From an uncultured Sphingomonas sp. (GTDB lineage Bacteria; Pseudomonadota; Alphaproteobacteria; Sphingomonadales; Sphingomonadaceae): a stretch of 33,380 nt of DNA. The DNA lies in contig CAMLSA010000025.1 of the NCBI GenBank assembly GCA_946482655.1, forward strand, positions 1-33,380. Direction: 5' to 3'. The notes beneath the pieces are model-generated. The model did no database searches and was not told where the DNA came from. It was given only the letters and a program-made list of their open reading frames with translations. The position numbers and the translations under genes are program-made. Positions 32,950 through 33,380 of this stretch are shown piece after piece; position 1 is the stretch's first letter; every line of letters starts with the position of its first letter.

Positions 32950-33380
32950 TCAATCCAGATTCATCCAGACGGACTTCGTCTCCAGGAACTCCTCCAGATG
33001 CTCGACTCCTCCCTCGCGGCCATATCCGCTGGATCGAAATCCCCCAAAAGGTACGGCCGGATCGCCGGCCTGGTAGCAATTGACCCAGATCACCCCCGAA
33101 CGAATCCGTTGCGCCATCTTATGCGCGGTGCTCAGATCGGTGGTCCATACACCGCCGCCGAGCCCGAACTCGCTGGCGTTGGCGCGGTGCGTCACCTCTT
33201 CCAAATCGTTGAACGGCATCGCTGCGATCACCGGACCGAAGATCTCCTCCCGGGCGATCGCCATCTCGTCCCGGACATTCGCGAACAGGGTAGGCGCGAC
33301 AAAATTACCGGCGTCATAGGCACCGCCGGTCAATCGGTCGCCACCCGACAGCGCGAGCGCTCCCTCACTGATGCCGGCCG
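32950..33380 (-). CDS. NAD(P)-dependent aldehyde dehydrogenase, partial (N-terminus beyond window)
   Basis: The last 143 or so residues are visible and the frame is open to the window edge. Typical C-terminal ALDH motifs are NFVAPTLFANVRDEMAIARE, EIFGPVIAAMPF (with the coenzyme-binding EIFGP), RIRSGVIWVNCYQAGDPAVP and the closing GGFRSSGYGREGGVEHLEEF. The catalytic cysteine lies upstream, outside the window. It would oxidise an aldehyde to the acid, possibly the product of the GMC enzyme or the partner of the aldo/keto reductase. The apparent start at 33333 is an internal TTG and not the true start. Confidence 0.94.
   Translation of the reverse strand, partial: AGISEGALALSGGDRLTGGAYDAGNFVAPTLFANVRDEMAIAREEIFGPVIAAMPFNDLEEVTHRANASEFGLGGGVWTTDLSTAHKMAQRIRSGVIWVNCYQAGDPAVPFGGFRSSGYGREGGVEHLEEFLETKSVWMNLD

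Overview
The window is a GC-rich catabolic gene cluster of the kind found in sphingomonads (Sphingobium, Novosphingobium, Sphingomonas and relatives). That assignment is inference from two TonB-dependent receptors of the catabolic type, an ECF sigma/FecR pair, and a dense mix of CoA-dependent and flavin-dependent degradation genes. No rRNA, tRNA, insertion sequence, phage gene or CRISPR array was recognised.

Layout. 1-7.8 kb (minus strand) is uptake and surface signalling: a receptor cut by the window edge, an MHS-type MFS transporter, a second receptor with an N-terminal STN signalling domain, a FecR-like anti-sigma regulator and an ECF sigma factor. 7.8-14.3 kb (minus) continues upstream with a TetR regulator, an acyl-CoA synthetase, a SnoaL-like protein, a luciferase-like monooxygenase (LLM), an HSL-type esterase and a Baeyer-Villiger monooxygenase (BVMO). 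Next come an MmyB-like HTH regulator (plus), a GMC oxidoreductase (minus), and a divergent pair of metallo-beta-lactamase-fold hydrolase and KstD-like FAD dehydrogenase (plus). 20.3-23.8 kb (minus) is a tightly overlapping operon: CoA-transferase, thiolase-like protein, DUF35 protein, degenerate hot-dog protein and MaoC hydratase. An LLM (minus) then faces a VOC protein and a second SnoaL-like protein (plus). 26.7-31.7 kb (minus) holds a second thiolase-like/DUF35 pair behind a fused double hot-dog hydratase, a GST and a third LLM. The window ends with an aldo/keto reductase carrying an unusual cysteine-rich tail and a partial aldehyde dehydrogenase.

How the genes may work together (inference): a hydrophobic, probably polycyclic or branched substrate is imported by the receptors and MFS carrier and oxidised by the GMC, KstD-like, LLM and BVMO enzymes. 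Lactones or esters are opened by the esterase or the MBL-fold hydrolase. Acid side chains are activated by the synthetase or CoA-transferase, then shortened by hydration plus retro-aldol cleavage. The MaoC + DUF35 + thiolase-like sets strongly recall the steroid side-chain hydratase/aldolase system ChsH1-ChsH2-Ltp2, and two differently built copies are present. A steroid or bile acid, or a comparable terpenoid, is the leading guess, but the substrate cannot be read from the sequence.

The most interesting extra signal is a set of 16-17 bp inverted repeats of the form ATGA-N8-TCAT in the promoter gaps of these catabolic operons. They suggest one regulon, or two related ones, controlled by the local TetR and/or MmyB-like regulator.
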